DNA of 64,000 bases from Streptomyces sp. LHD-70 (GTDB lineage Bacteria; Actinomycetota; Actinomycetes; Streptomycetales; Streptomycetaceae), in the NCBI RefSeq assembly GCF_031157275.1, contig NZ_JAVIFW010000002.1, positions 372,001-436,000 on the forward strand, written 5' to 3'. The notes beneath the pieces are model-generated. The model did not search any database and was not told where the DNA came from. It saw only the letters and a program-made list of their open reading frames with translations. The position numbers were made by a program, and so were the translations under genes. Each line of letters begins with the position of its first letter. Within the stretch, counting starts at the first letter, position 1. Below, in pieces: positions 17,724-26,869 of the stretch.

Positions 17724-18506
17724 GTGGAAGTTGTCATCGTCAAGGACGCCAAGGCGGGCGGAGAGCTCATCGCGGGGGCCATCGCGGACCTGCTGGCCCG
17801 CAAGCCCGACGCGCTGCTCGGCGTGGCCACCGGCTCGACCCCGCTGCCCATCTACGACGCGCTGATCGCCAAGGTGCGCGGCGGCGTCGACGCCTCCCGG
17901 GCGCGGATCTGCCAGCTCGACGAGTACGTGGGCCTGCCGGCCGGGCACCCGGAGTCGTACCGCGCGACCGTGCTGCGCCAGGTGGTCGAGCCGCTCGGGC
18001 TGCCCGCCGAGCAGTTCATGGGGCCGGACGGCAGCGCCGAGGACGTGCAGGCGGCGTGCTCGGCGTATGACAAGGCGCTGGCCGAGGCCGGTGGGGTGGA
18101 CCTGCAGATCCTCGGGATCGGCACGGACGGGCACATCGGGTTCAACGAGCCGTGCTCCTCGCTCGCCTCGCGTACGCGGATCAAGACGCTGATCGAGCAG
18201 ACCCGGATCGACAACGCGCGGTTCTTCGACGACGACATCGAGCAGGTGCCGCACCACGTCATCACGCAGGGCATCGGGACGATTCTGGACGCTCGTCATC
18301 TGGTGCTGCTTGCGACGGGTGAGGGGAAGGCTGAGGCCGTGGCGCAGACCGTGGAGGGGCCGGTGGCCTCGCTGGTGCCCGCGTCTGCGTTGCAGTTGCA
18401 TCCGCATGCGACGGTTGTGGTGGATGAGGCTGCTGCGTCCAAGTTGAAGCTTGCGGATTACTTTCGGCATGCGTTCGAGAACAAGCCGGGTTGGCAGGGG
18501 ATTTGA
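17724..18506 (+). CDS. nagB: glucosamine-6-phosphate deaminase NagB
   Basis: 260 aa from GTG 17724 (GTGGAAGTTGTC). Catalytic segments: LDEYVGLPAGHPESYR (proton-abstracting Asp region), ILGIGTDGHIGFNEPCSSLA (Asp/His/Glu triad), and EGPVASLVPASALQLHPHAT. Converts glucosamine-6-phosphate to fructose-6-phosphate and ammonia, the last step of aminosugar entry into glycolysis; cytoplasmic. It stands alone on the plus strand, convergent with the nagZ-das genes, and has a dre-like site 58 bp upstream, so it belongs to the same DasR regulon. Confidence 0.95.
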   Translation: MEVVIVKDAKAGGELIAGAIADLLARKPDALLGVATGSTPLPIYDALIAKVRGGVDASRARICQLDEYVGLPAGHPESYRATVLRQVVEPLGLPAEQFMGPDGSAEDVQAACSAYDKALAEAGGVDLQILGIGTDGHIGFNEPCSSLASRTRIKTLIEQTRIDNARFFDDDIEQVPHHVITQGIGTILDARHLVLLATGEGKAEAVAQTVEGPVASLVPASALQLHPHATVVVDEAAASKLKLADYFRHAFENKPGWQGI

Positions 18507-18525
18507 GGGGTCCCCCTCCTCTCCC

Positions 18526-18554
18526 AGGCGCCGGGTCCGTTGGGCCCGGCGCCT
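18526..18554. terminator. bidirectional terminator between nagB and nagZ-like
   Basis: AGGCGCCGGG / CCCGGCGCCT, a 10-bp inverted repeat with a 9-nt loop, lies between the convergent genes. Confidence 0.75.
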
Positions 18555-18613
18555 CTGCTTCCCCTCCCCACCGGAGGGGCTGGGGAACTGGCAGGCGAAC
18601 CCCGCCTCGGGGA

Positions 18614-20098
18614 TTACGAGTTGGGGAGCAGGGCCTCCGCCGCCGCTGTCCCGCACACCCGTGCCGCGCCGTAGGTCGCGATGTGGATCGAGCCTCGGGG
18701 TGGGGACTGGGGGACGCCCATCTCTACGACCACCGTGTCGGGGCGGGCCGTCAGGAGGGCGTCCACCGTGTCCGACATCCAGGCGTGGCGGTGGGCGTCG
18801 CGGACCACGGCCACGATGCGGCGGTCGCCGGACGCGGCGAGGATCTCGGCCGGGTCGGACCCTGCCGTGTAGCTGCCGGTCTCCGTTCCGGGGAGCAGGC
18901 GGGCCAGCTCGGCGGCCACGCCCCAGGGGGTCTCGTCGCCGACGGCGATGTTGGCCATCGGCGTCAGCGCGGCCACGTACGCGGGTGAAGTGAGGTGCGG
19001 GTGCCCGCCGTTGACCGTGACCGTGAGGGCGCGGCGGGCCGCGGTCAGGCCGATGTCGCGGCCGACGCCGCTCTCCACGCGTACGGCCGACGCGGACCAC
19101 TCCCCCAGGGCGCGCACCCGGGCGGCGGCGTCGGCGAGGCGTTCCTCGGGGAGTTCGCCGTCGCGTACGGCCGTGACGAGGGCGTCGCGCAGGCGCAGGA
19201 CGGTCTCCTCGTCGGCGAGGCCGCCGCCCACGCAGATCGCGTCGGCGCCCGCGGCGACGGCGAGGACGCTGCCGCGTTCGATGCCGTACGTGGCGGAGAT
19301 GGCCTGCATCTCCATACCGTCGGTGACGATCAGGCCGTCGAAGTCCAGTTCCTCGCGGAGCAGGCCGGTGAGGATGGGGCGGGAGAGCGTCGCCGGGCGG
19401 TCCGGGTCGAGGGCCGGGAGCAGGATGTGGGCGCTCATGACGGCCTTGGTGCCGGCCGCGATCGCGGCGCGGAAGGGGACCAACTCCCGTTCCCTGAGCA
19501 CCTCCAGGCTCGCGTCGATGCGCGGCATGGAGTGGTGCGAGTCGACGGCCGTGTCGCCGTGGCCGGGGAAGTGCTTGGTGCAGGCGGCGACTCCGGCGGA
19601 CTGCACGCCCTCGACGTACGCGGCGGTGTGCCGGGCGACGAGGGCCGGGTCGGCGCCGAAGGACCGTACGCCGATGACCGGGTTGTCGGGGTTGGAGTTG
19701 ACGTCGGCCGACGGGGCCCAGTTGAGGTTGACCCCGCAGGCGGCGAGGCGGCGGGCGAGTTCGGCGGCGACGTCGCGGGTCAGGGCCGGGTCGTCCACGG
19801 CGCCGAGGGCGTGGTTGCCGGGGAAGGAGGAGCCGGAGCGGACCTCCAGGCGGGTGACGTCGCCGCCCTCCTCGTCGATGGCGACCAGGACGTCGTCCCG
19901 CTCGGCCCGCAACTGGGCGGTGAGCGCGGCGAGTTGTTCGGGGGACGCGATGTTGCGGCCGAACAGTCCGACCGAGTGCAGGCCCTCGCCGATGCGGCGG
20001 AGCAGCCAGTCCGGTGCGCTGGTGCCGACGAAGCCGGGCTGGAGCACGGCCAGGGCGTCCCTGGTCAGAGTGTCGGTGGCGCGGGCGTAAGTCGTCAT
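18614..20098 (-). CDS. glycoside hydrolase family 3, NagZ-like beta-N-acetylglucosaminidase
   Basis: 494 aa. GH3 (beta/alpha)8 domain: VAIDEEGGDVTRL, NWAPSADVNSNPDNPVIG. The NagZ-specific flexible loop is TKHFPGHGDTAVDSHHSMP, whose Asp/His dyad is the acid-base, and the nucleophile Asp lies in LIVTDGMEMQAISATYG. The second, C-terminal domain (residues ~340-494) is a degenerate GH3_C. No signal peptide, so it should hydrolyse imported chito-oligosaccharides or recycled muropeptides in the cytoplasm. The gene begins 10 bp after dasC on the same strand and is most likely the last gene of dasABC-nagZ. Confidence 0.92.
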   Translation of the reverse strand: MTTYARATDTLTRDALAVLQPGFVGTSAPDWLLRRIGEGLHSVGLFGRNIASPEQLAALTAQLRAERDDVLVAIDEEGGDVTRLEVRSGSSFPGNHALGAVDDPALTRDVAAELARRLAACGVNLNWAPSADVNSNPDNPVIGVRSFGADPALVARHTAAYVEGVQSAGVAACTKHFPGHGDTAVDSHHSMPRIDASLEVLRERELVPFRAAIAAGTKAVMSAHILLPALDPDRPATLSRPILTGLLREELDFDGLIVTDGMEMQAISATYGIERGSVLAVAAGADAICVGGGLADEETVLRLRDALVTAVRDGELPEERLADAAARVRALGEWSASAVRVESGVGRDIGLTAARRALTVTVNGGHPHLTSPAYVAALTPMANIAVGDETPWGVAAELARLLPGTETGSYTAGSDPAEILAASGDRRIVAVVRDAHRHAWMSDTVDALLTARPDTVVVEMGVPQSPPRGSIHIATYGAARVCGTAAAEALLPNS

Positions 20099-20107
20099 AC
20101 GGCGGGG

Positions 20108-20944
20108 TTATCCCTTCACGGCGCCTGCGGTGAGGCCGCTGACGGCCTTGCGCTGCAGGAAGAGGAAGAGGAGCAGGATCGGGATGGCGAAGAGCGAGGA
20201 GGCGGCCATGGTGGCGCCCCAGTCGTCGCCGAAGACGGTCTGGAACTTGGAGATCCACAGGGGCAGGGTCTGTGCCTCGGCCTGCTTGTTGAGGATCAGC
20301 ACCATCGGGAACTCGTTCCAGGCGGTGATGAAGCCGAACAGGGAGGTCGACATCAGGCCGGGCGCGAGCAGCGGCAGGATCACCTTGACGAAGGCCTGCG
20401 GCCGGCTGCAGCCGTCGACCATGGCCGACTCCTCCAGGTCCTTGGGTATCGCCCCGACGAAGCCGCGCAGGGTGAGCAGCGTGAAGGGCAGCACCATCAT
20501 CATGTAGAAGACGGTGAGCGGGACCAGGCTGTTGAGCATGTCGGCGTCGCGCACGATCAGGTAGATCGCGATGACCATGACCTCCCAGGGCGCCATCTGC
20601 GCGAGCATGAACCCGACGATGAAGCCGCGGCGCCCCTTGAACCGCATCCGGGCGAGCGCGAACGAGGCGAGCAACGCGATCACCAGGGAGAACAGCACCG
20701 CGAGGACCGTGACGGTCACCGAATTCCGTACCAGCGTCCAGAAGTTGTCCGCGGTGACGGCGGTCGTGAAGTGCTCGAAGGTGAAGTCGACGGGGAACCA
20801 GACGGGGTTCTCGCTGATGATGTCGCCGGTCGGTTTGAAGGCCGTGGCGAACATCCAGTAGACGGGGAAGACGAACCCGACGAAGAGCACGAGGGCCACG
20901 GCGTTGGGCCAGGCACGGCCAAGGGTCGATCGGGGGCGGCTCAC
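20108..20944 (-). CDS. dasC: chitobiose ABC transporter permease DasC
   Basis: 278 aa from GTG 20944, which overlaps the dasB stop (GTGA). Six membrane helices; MalG-type binding-protein-dependent permease. The EAA loop is LEESAMVDGCSRPQAFVKVI followed by LPLLAPG, which contacts the ATPase. AFKPTGDIISENPVWFP is the usual start of the first periplasmic loop. With DasB it forms the membrane channel for (GlcNAc)2 uptake. No ATPase gene is in the cluster; in Streptomyces the shared ATPase MsiK serves this role (established knowledge). Confidence 0.95.
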   Translation of the reverse strand: MSRPRSTLGRAWPNAVALVLFVGFVFPVYWMFATAFKPTGDIISENPVWFPVDFTFEHFTTAVTADNFWTLVRNSVTVTVLAVLFSLVIALLASFALARMRFKGRRGFIVGFMLAQMAPWEVMVIAIYLIVRDADMLNSLVPLTVFYMMMVLPFTLLTLRGFVGAIPKDLEESAMVDGCSRPQAFVKVILPLLAPGLMSTSLFGFITAWNEFPMVLILNKQAEAQTLPLWISKFQTVFGDDWGATMAASSLFAIPILLLFLFLQRKAVSGLTAGAVKG

Positions 20945-21939
20945 AGCTCGTCCTCCTCTTGCTTGAGCACGATGCGAAGGTAGTACGCGGTCAGGGCGAG
21001 CAGGATCACGATGGTGAGCAGCGCGATCGCGGAGCCCATGCCGAAGTGCTGGTTGCCGAAGCCCTCGATGTACGCGTACACGGGCAGGATCTCGGTGAGC
21101 CGGTTCGGGCCGCCCTCGTTGATGGCGAAGACCTGGGTGAAGGCCTTGAAGACCCAGATGATCTCCAGGAACGTGGTCGCGTAGAGGAAGGGCCGCAGGA
21201 ACGGCACGGTGACCGAGGTGAAGCTCTTCCAGGCGCCGGCGCCGTCGAGCGAGGCGGCCTCGTAGAGCTCCTTGGGGATGGTGGTCGTCGCCGCGTACAG
21301 GTTGATCGCCACGAACGGGATGGACTGCCAGACGATGAGCAGGGTGACCACGGCGAAGGTGGAGAACTGCGTGGCGAGCCAGTTGTGGTCGGCCATGGAG
21401 TGGAAGCCGAGCTGGTCGAGCACCCAGTTGACGACGCCGAAGCGCTGCGCGAACAGCCACTTGTAGACGGTGACGGCCGCGATCGGCGGCATCGCCCAGG
21501 CCAGGACGAGCCCGATGAGCAGGGTGAGCCGCATCCGCTTGCCGAGACGCGCGAGCAGCAGGCCGACGAGGGTGCCCAGGATCATGATCAGTACGACGTT
21601 GGCGCCGGTGAACAGGACGGATCTGACGGTGACCCGCCAGAAGTCCGAACTGCTCAGCACCTCGGCGTAGTTGTCGAAGCCGTTCCACTCGGTGAGCCGC
21701 TGGATCAGCTGCCTCATGTTGAGGTTCTGGAACGACAGGAGCCCGTTCTTGACCAGGGGCCAGCCGAGCAGCAGCAGGGTCGCCGCGAGGGCGGGAAGCA
21801 GCAGCAGATAGGGCGCGAGTGCGGTGGTGCGGGACCGCGAGGCCGCTCGGCGCTGCGGTCGCCCTCCCCCACCGTCCGCCCCCCGGACCTCCGCCGGGCG
21901 GGAGTCCTGGCGTTCGGTCTGCACGGTCATGCTCGCCAT
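20941..21939 (-). CDS. dasB: chitobiose ABC transporter permease DasB
   Basis: 332 aa from ATG 21939 (a GTG immediately before and ATG 21930 are alternatives; no strong Shine-Dalgarno). MalF-type permease with a ~40-residue charged N-terminus, then six membrane helices. EAA loop: PKELYEAASLDGAGAWKSFT with VTVPFLRPFL. Partner of DasC. A 15-bp hairpin lies between dasA and this gene and may lower permease expression relative to the binding protein. Confidence 0.95.
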   Translation of the reverse strand: MASMTVQTERQDSRPAEVRGADGGGGRPQRRAASRSRTTALAPYLLLLPALAATLLLLGWPLVKNGLLSFQNLNMRQLIQRLTEWNGFDNYAEVLSSSDFWRVTVRSVLFTGANVVLIMILGTLVGLLLARLGKRMRLTLLIGLVLAWAMPPIAAVTVYKWLFAQRFGVVNWVLDQLGFHSMADHNWLATQFSTFAVVTLLIVWQSIPFVAINLYAATTTIPKELYEAASLDGAGAWKSFTSVTVPFLRPFLYATTFLEIIWVFKAFTQVFAINEGGPNRLTEILPVYAYIEGFGNQHFGMGSAIALLTIVILLALTAYYLRIVLKQEEDEL

Positions 21940-21973
21940 CACTTTCGTACGAGAGGGTTCAGAGCAGGCGGTA

Positions 21974-22019
21974 CGTGCCGGGGGCGGGGGCGGGGAGGCC
22001 GGTTCCCGCCCCCGGCACG
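21974..22019 (-). terminator. intercistronic hairpin between dasA and dasB
   Basis: Perfect 15-bp inverted repeat CGTGCCGGGGGCGGG / CCCGCCCCCGGCACG with a 16-nt loop, 4 bp after the dasA stop. No T-run follows. It could act as a partial terminator or protect the dasA mRNA 3' end, giving excess binding protein. Confidence 0.8.
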
Positions 22020-22023
22020 CGGG

Positions 22024-23292
22024 TCACTGCTTCTGCGCCAGGCGCTTGTTGAACTCGCCCTCGACCTGCTTGGCGGCGGCCGCGTGCGACTTACCGTTCA
22101 GGACCGCGGTCATGTACGTCTTGATCGGGTTCGGCGGGTTCTCCACGGCGGCCCACTCGGGGATCAGCGGGGTGGTGCCGCCGGAGGCGACGGCGGGCGC
22201 GGCGGCCTCGCCGGCGGGCTGGCCCTTGAGGTTCTCCTGCAGCGACTCCTTGTTGGGGATGACGCCGAGTTCCTTGGAGAGCTGGCCCTCGAACTTGTCG
22301 GAGAGCGCGATCTTCAGGAATTCCTTGGCGAGTTCCTGCTTCTCGCTGCCCGCGGCGATCGCGAGGTTGGAGCCGCCGAGGAAGACGCCCTCGGGCTTGT
22401 CCGCGGTCTCACCGGGGATCGTGAAGTAGCCGATGTCCTTCTCGATCTTCGGGTTGGCCTTGATGGCGGTGGCGGCCTCCCAGCCCATGCCGATGAACGC
22501 GCCGGTCTTGCCCTTGGCGAAGACCTCGGCCTGCTGCGGCGTGGCTTCGTCCTTGTCCTTGGGGGCGGTGGAGTACGAGGCGTACTTCTTGTAGATCTCC
22601 ATGGCCTCGCCGACCTTGGGGTCCGCGAGGTTGGAGACCCACTTGTCGCCGTCCTTCTTCACGAGGTCGGCGCCGGTGCCGATGGTGAGGCCGTCGAAGA
22701 AGTACCAGTTCTGGCCGGGCATGTAGACGGGCTCGGCCTTGCCCTTGGCCTTGATCTTGTCGAAGGCCTCGAAGAGTTCGGCGCGGGTCTTCGGGATCCC
22801 GGTGACGCCGGCCTCCTTGAAGACCTTCTTGTTGTAGACGACGACGCGGTTGGCGGCGAACCAGGGGGCGGCGTACTGCTTGCCGTCGAAGACGGACGCC
22901 TCGTTGAGCGTCTCGGTCCAGTCGGCGCCGATGGACTTCTTCAGGTCCTCCAGCTCGGCGAGGCCGCCGGTCTGCGCGTACGCCGGGGTCTGGGTGTTGC
23001 CGATCTCGAAGACGTCCGGCGGGTTCTCCTCGGAGAGTGCGGTGGTCAGGCGCTGCTGAATGCCGTTCCACTGCTGGACCTCGAACTCGACCTTGGCGCC
23101 GGTCTTCTTCTCGAAGGCCGCCGTCACATCCTTGGTCCAGGTGTCCGGAGTCGAGCCGTCCATGGCCCACACGGTCAGGGTCTGACCCTTGAAGCCGTCC
23201 GCCCCCGAGCCCTTGCCGTCGTCCGAACCGCAGGCAGCGACAGACACCAACATGCCCGCTGCACCGATCGCGGCTATGAGCTTGCGCTTCAC
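22024..23292 (-). CDS. dasA: chitobiose-binding lipoprotein DasA
   Basis: 422 aa from GTG 23292, with GGAGGGTGA directly upstream. Lipoprotein signal MKRKLIAAIGAAGMLVSVAA then C21 (lipobox VAAC), followed by a Gly/Ser/Asp linker. Extracellular solute-binding family 1 fold: KGQTLTVWAMDGSTPDTW, VEFEVQQWNGIQQRLTTALS, TGAFIGMGWEAATAIKANP. Binds N,N'-diacetylchitobiose outside the membrane for import by DasBC. The upstream region has DasR sites. First gene of the dasABC-nagZ transcript. Confidence 0.95.
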   Translation of the reverse strand: MKRKLIAAIGAAGMLVSVAACGSDDGKGSGADGFKGQTLTVWAMDGSTPDTWTKDVTAAFEKKTGAKVEFEVQQWNGIQQRLTTALSEENPPDVFEIGNTQTPAYAQTGGLAELEDLKKSIGADWTETLNEASVFDGKQYAAPWFAANRVVVYNKKVFKEAGVTGIPKTRAELFEAFDKIKAKGKAEPVYMPGQNWYFFDGLTIGTGADLVKKDGDKWVSNLADPKVGEAMEIYKKYASYSTAPKDKDEATPQQAEVFAKGKTGAFIGMGWEAATAIKANPKIEKDIGYFTIPGETADKPEGVFLGGSNLAIAAGSEKQELAKEFLKIALSDKFEGQLSKELGVIPNKESLQENLKGQPAGEAAAPAVASGGTTPLIPEWAAVENPPNPIKTYMTAVLNGKSHAAAAKQVEGEFNKRLAQKQ

Positions 23293-23380
23293 GTCACCCT
23301 CCTCAGGGATGCCAGCAACCCCCCACCCACTTCGGTGACATATGGCAGTGCACTGTTCGTGGGGCTGGGACCTGGTCTTT

Positions 23381-23396
23381 AATGGTGTAGACCAGT
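23381..23396 (-). promoter_or_regulatory. DasR operator (dre) upstream of dasA
   Basis: On the minus strand ACTGGTCTACACCATT matches 14 of 16 positions of ACTGGTCTAGACCAGT. It is about 90 bp upstream of dasA, in the dasA/dasR divergent region. A second half-site TGGTCT is adjacent at 23373. Confidence 0.9.
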
Positions 23397-23404
23397 ACGG
23401 GGAG

Positions 23405-23420
23405 CTTGGCCTAGACCTTT
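23405..23420 (-). promoter_or_regulatory. second dre-like site between dasA and dasR
   Basis: CTTGGCCTAGACCTTT keeps CTAGACC and TTGG of the dre palindrome (11 of 16). Its spacing of 24 bp from the better site suggests cooperative DasR binding. Confidence 0.65.
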
Positions 23421-23467
23421 AGGGGTGTCAAGGGTGTATAAGAGGGGTCCCACATCCCGTTACCTGA

Positions 23468-24418
<951 letters not shown>

Positions 24419-24610
24419 CGGCCGCGGTCGCCACGACGGCTGGAAGTCGCCGCCGCGACCTGCGTATTCCGGCGAAATCCGGACACGCGCGGCGGCGAGA
24501 TTGCGGTTGGGGACCGATATGCGGACGAGGTCTTCCGCTGTCTTGACACCGTCACCTAGATTTCGTGCGCACCGCACGAGGTCACCAGCGAGGGGGACGG
24601 AGCCCGCCGC

Positions 24611-24868
24611 ATGTCACAAGCTTCAGAAGAGAACAGACCACCGGTGGTGACGCCGGTGCGCGTCGTCATCGGCCTCTGTCTCGTCGCACCGTTCATCGCC
24701 ATGCTGTGGGTCGGTTCCTACGCGAAGACGGATCCGGCCTTCATCGGGCTGCCGTTCTTCTACTGGTACCAGATGGCGTGGGTGCTCATCTCGACCGCGC
24801 TCACCGTGCTCGCGTACTGGCTGTGGCAGCGTGACCAGCGCGCGCGCCGGGAAGGCGGAGCCAAGTGA
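24611..24868 (+). CDS. DUF3311 family small membrane protein
   Basis: 85 aa; GGGGGACGG lies 10-18 nt before ATG 24611. Two membrane helices: RVVIGLCLVAPFIAMLWVGS and WYQMAWVLISTALTVLAYWL, with a basic cytoplasmic tail. DUF3311 proteins are the small partners of sodium:solute symporters, and the symporter start overlaps this stop by 4 nt (GTGA), so the two are translationally coupled. Confidence 0.9.
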   Translation: MSQASEENRPPVVTPVRVVIGLCLVAPFIAMLWVGSYAKTDPAFIGLPFFYWYQMAWVLISTALTVLAYWLWQRDQRARREGGAK

Positions 24869-26475
24869 ACGACGGCGTGAACGGCGTCGCACTCGCCGTC
24901 TTCATCTTCTTCTTCGTCCTCGTCACCGCCATGGGCTTCATGGCGGCCCGCTGGCGCAAGGCCGAGAACGAGAACAGCCTCGACGAATGGGGCCTCGGCG
25001 GCCGCTCGTTCGGCACCTGGGTCACCTGGTTCCTGCTCGGCGGCGACCTGTACACCGCGTACACCTTCGTGGCCGTCCCGGCGGCGATCTACGCGGCGGG
25101 CGCGGCCGGCTTCTTCGCGGTGCCGTACACCATCCTGGTCTACCCGCTGATCTTCACGTTCCTGCCGCGCCTCTGGTCGGTCTCCCACAAGCACGGGTAC
25201 GTGACGACTTCGGACTTCGTGCGCGGCCGGTTCGGCTCGAAGGGGCTCTCGCTCGCCGTGGCCGTGACGGGCATCCTCGCCACGATGCCGTACATCGCGC
25301 TCCAGCTGGTCGGCATCCAGGCCGTGTTGGACGTGATGGGTGTCGGCGGCGGCGAGGACACCAACTGGTTCATCAAGGACCTGCCGCTGCTGATCGCGTT
25401 CGGCGTGCTCGCCGCGTACACGTACTCGTCGGGGCTGCGCGCGCCCGCGCTGATCGCGTTCGTCAAGGACACGCTGATCTACATCGTGATCGCCGTGGCC
25501 ATCATCTACATCCCGATCAAGCTGGGCGGGTTCGCCGACATCTTCGCCTCGGCGAGCGACAAGTTCACCGAGCAGGGCAAGGGCGGTCTGGTGCCGGACG
25601 ACGGCGGGCACTGGGGTTACGCCACCCTTGCGCTCGGCTCGGCGCTCGCGCTGTTCATGTACCCGCACTCGATCACCGCGACGCTGTCCTCGCGCAGCCG
25701 TGACGTGATCCGCCGCAACACCACGATCCTGCCGCTGTACTCGCTGATGCTGGGCTTCCTCGCGCTGCTCGGCTTCATGGCGATCGCGGCCGGGGTCACG
25801 GTGGAGAACGGGCAGCTGGCGATCCCGCAGCTGTTCGAGACCATGTTCCCGGACTGGTTCGCCGGCATCGCCTTCGCGGCGATCGGCATCGGCGCCCTGG
25901 TCCCGGCGGCCATCATGTCGATCGCCGCCGCGAACCTCTTCACCCGCAACATCTACAAGGACTTCATCAGGCCGGACGCCACCCCGGCGCAGGAGACCAA
26001 GGTCTCCAAGCTGGTGTCGCTCCTGGTGAAGGTGGGCGCGCTGGTCTTCGTCCTCGGCATGGACAAGACGGTCGCGATCAACTTCCAGCTGCTCGGCGGC
26101 ATCTGGATCCTGCAGACCTTCCCGGCCCTCGTCGGCGGCCTGTTCACCCGCTGGTTCCACCGCTGGGCGCTGCTCGGCGGCTGGGCGGTCGGCATGGTGT
26201 ACGGCACGGCCGCGGCGTACGGGGTGGCCTCTCCGACGCAGAAGCACTTCGGCGGTTCCTCCACGGAGATCCCCGGCATCGGCGAGATCGGCTACATCGG
26301 CCTCACCGCGTTCGTCCTGAACGTCCTGGTCACCGTGGTCCTGACCTTCGTCCTGCGGGCCGTCAAGGCGCCCGACGGCGTCGACCAGACCCAGCCGAGC
26401 GACTACACGGCGGACGCGGGCGACCCGGGCGTCAAGGCGGACCTGCCGCCGGCCACGGCGGGCTCCTCGCACTGA
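24865..26475 (+). CDS. sodium:solute symporter (SSS family, monocarboxylate-type)
   Basis: 536 aa from GTG 24865. About 13 membrane helices. The early segment LDEWGLGGRSFGTWVTWFLL, GGDLYTAYTFVAVPAAIYAA and the later FAAIGIGALVPAAIMSIAAAN with LFTRNIYKDF match SSS/SLC5 carriers, including the sodium-site region. Together with the DUF3311 partner it resembles MctC, which takes up acetate, pyruvate and propionate in Corynebacterium; that substrate is a family-based guess. A terminator follows at 26494. Confidence 0.9.
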   Translation: MNDGVNGVALAVFIFFFVLVTAMGFMAARWRKAENENSLDEWGLGGRSFGTWVTWFLLGGDLYTAYTFVAVPAAIYAAGAAGFFAVPYTILVYPLIFTFLPRLWSVSHKHGYVTTSDFVRGRFGSKGLSLAVAVTGILATMPYIALQLVGIQAVLDVMGVGGGEDTNWFIKDLPLLIAFGVLAAYTYSSGLRAPALIAFVKDTLIYIVIAVAIIYIPIKLGGFADIFASASDKFTEQGKGGLVPDDGGHWGYATLALGSALALFMYPHSITATLSSRSRDVIRRNTTILPLYSLMLGFLALLGFMAIAAGVTVENGQLAIPQLFETMFPDWFAGIAFAAIGIGALVPAAIMSIAAANLFTRNIYKDFIRPDATPAQETKVSKLVSLLVKVGALVFVLGMDKTVAINFQLLGGIWILQTFPALVGGLFTRWFHRWALLGGWAVGMVYGTAAAYGVASPTQKHFGGSSTEIPGIGEIGYIGLTAFVLNVLVTVVLTFVLRAVKAPDGVDQTQPSDYTADAGDPGVKADLPPATAGSSH

Positions 26476-26493
26476 ACCTGGTCTGAACTCCCG

Positions 26494-26537
26494 TACGACG
26501 ACGGGCCGTCGGAGCGATCCGGCGGCCCGTCGTCGTA
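26494..26537 (+). terminator. terminator after the symporter gene
   Basis: TACGACGACGGGCCG / CGGCCCGTCGTCGTA, perfect 15-bp stem with a 14-nt loop, 18 bp after the stop. It separates the symporter transcript from the riboswitch-controlled nrd operon. Confidence 0.85.
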
Positions 26538-26607
26538 TCCGTACGACCTCGCTCTGCCCTGCCGTACGACACAACATATGGGGGCAGCCGCGAGCACCTC
26601 CCCCCAC

Positions 26608-26735
26608 ATGTATGCTCGACCTCGCTGTCGCCGCAGGGGAATCCGGTGCGAATCCGGAACTGTCCCGCAACGGTGTATCGGTGCGCTTTTGCGTACCTGT
26701 CGAGTCCGAGGACCTGCCGACAGCGCACCCGTGCC
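26608..26735 (+). ncRNA. cobalamin (B12) riboswitch upstream of nrdAB
   Basis: The conserved core is present in order: AGGGGAATCCGGTGCGAATC, then CGGAACTGTCCCGCAACGGT (B12-box region), then GTCCGAGGACCTGCCGACAG. This matches the GGGAA-GGTGCGAATCC-CCGC-ACTGT...CCTGCC pattern of adenosylcobalamin aptamers. The aptamer ends about 135 bp before the nrdA start. GCACCCG / CGGGTGC at 26723-26750 could form the expression-platform hairpin. Class Ia nrd operons of Streptomyces are known to be shut down by B12 so that the B12-dependent class II enzyme is used. Confidence 0.9.
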
Positions 26736-26869
26736 GCCCGGTCCGGGTGCCCATGTCGTCCGGGCCTCGCGGAATGGGCCGGTGGACGCGTCACGGTGTG
26801 CCGTCCCGCGGTGCCGTGCGCCCACTCCCGCCCGCAGCAGGCCCCGAGCCGAGCGAGGGAGTGCCCCAC

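Noticed and set aside
20108..21688. 526-codon minus-strand frame over dasB and dasC
   Set aside because: Only the part after GTG 20944 is DasC; the rest is an out-of-frame shadow of dasB.
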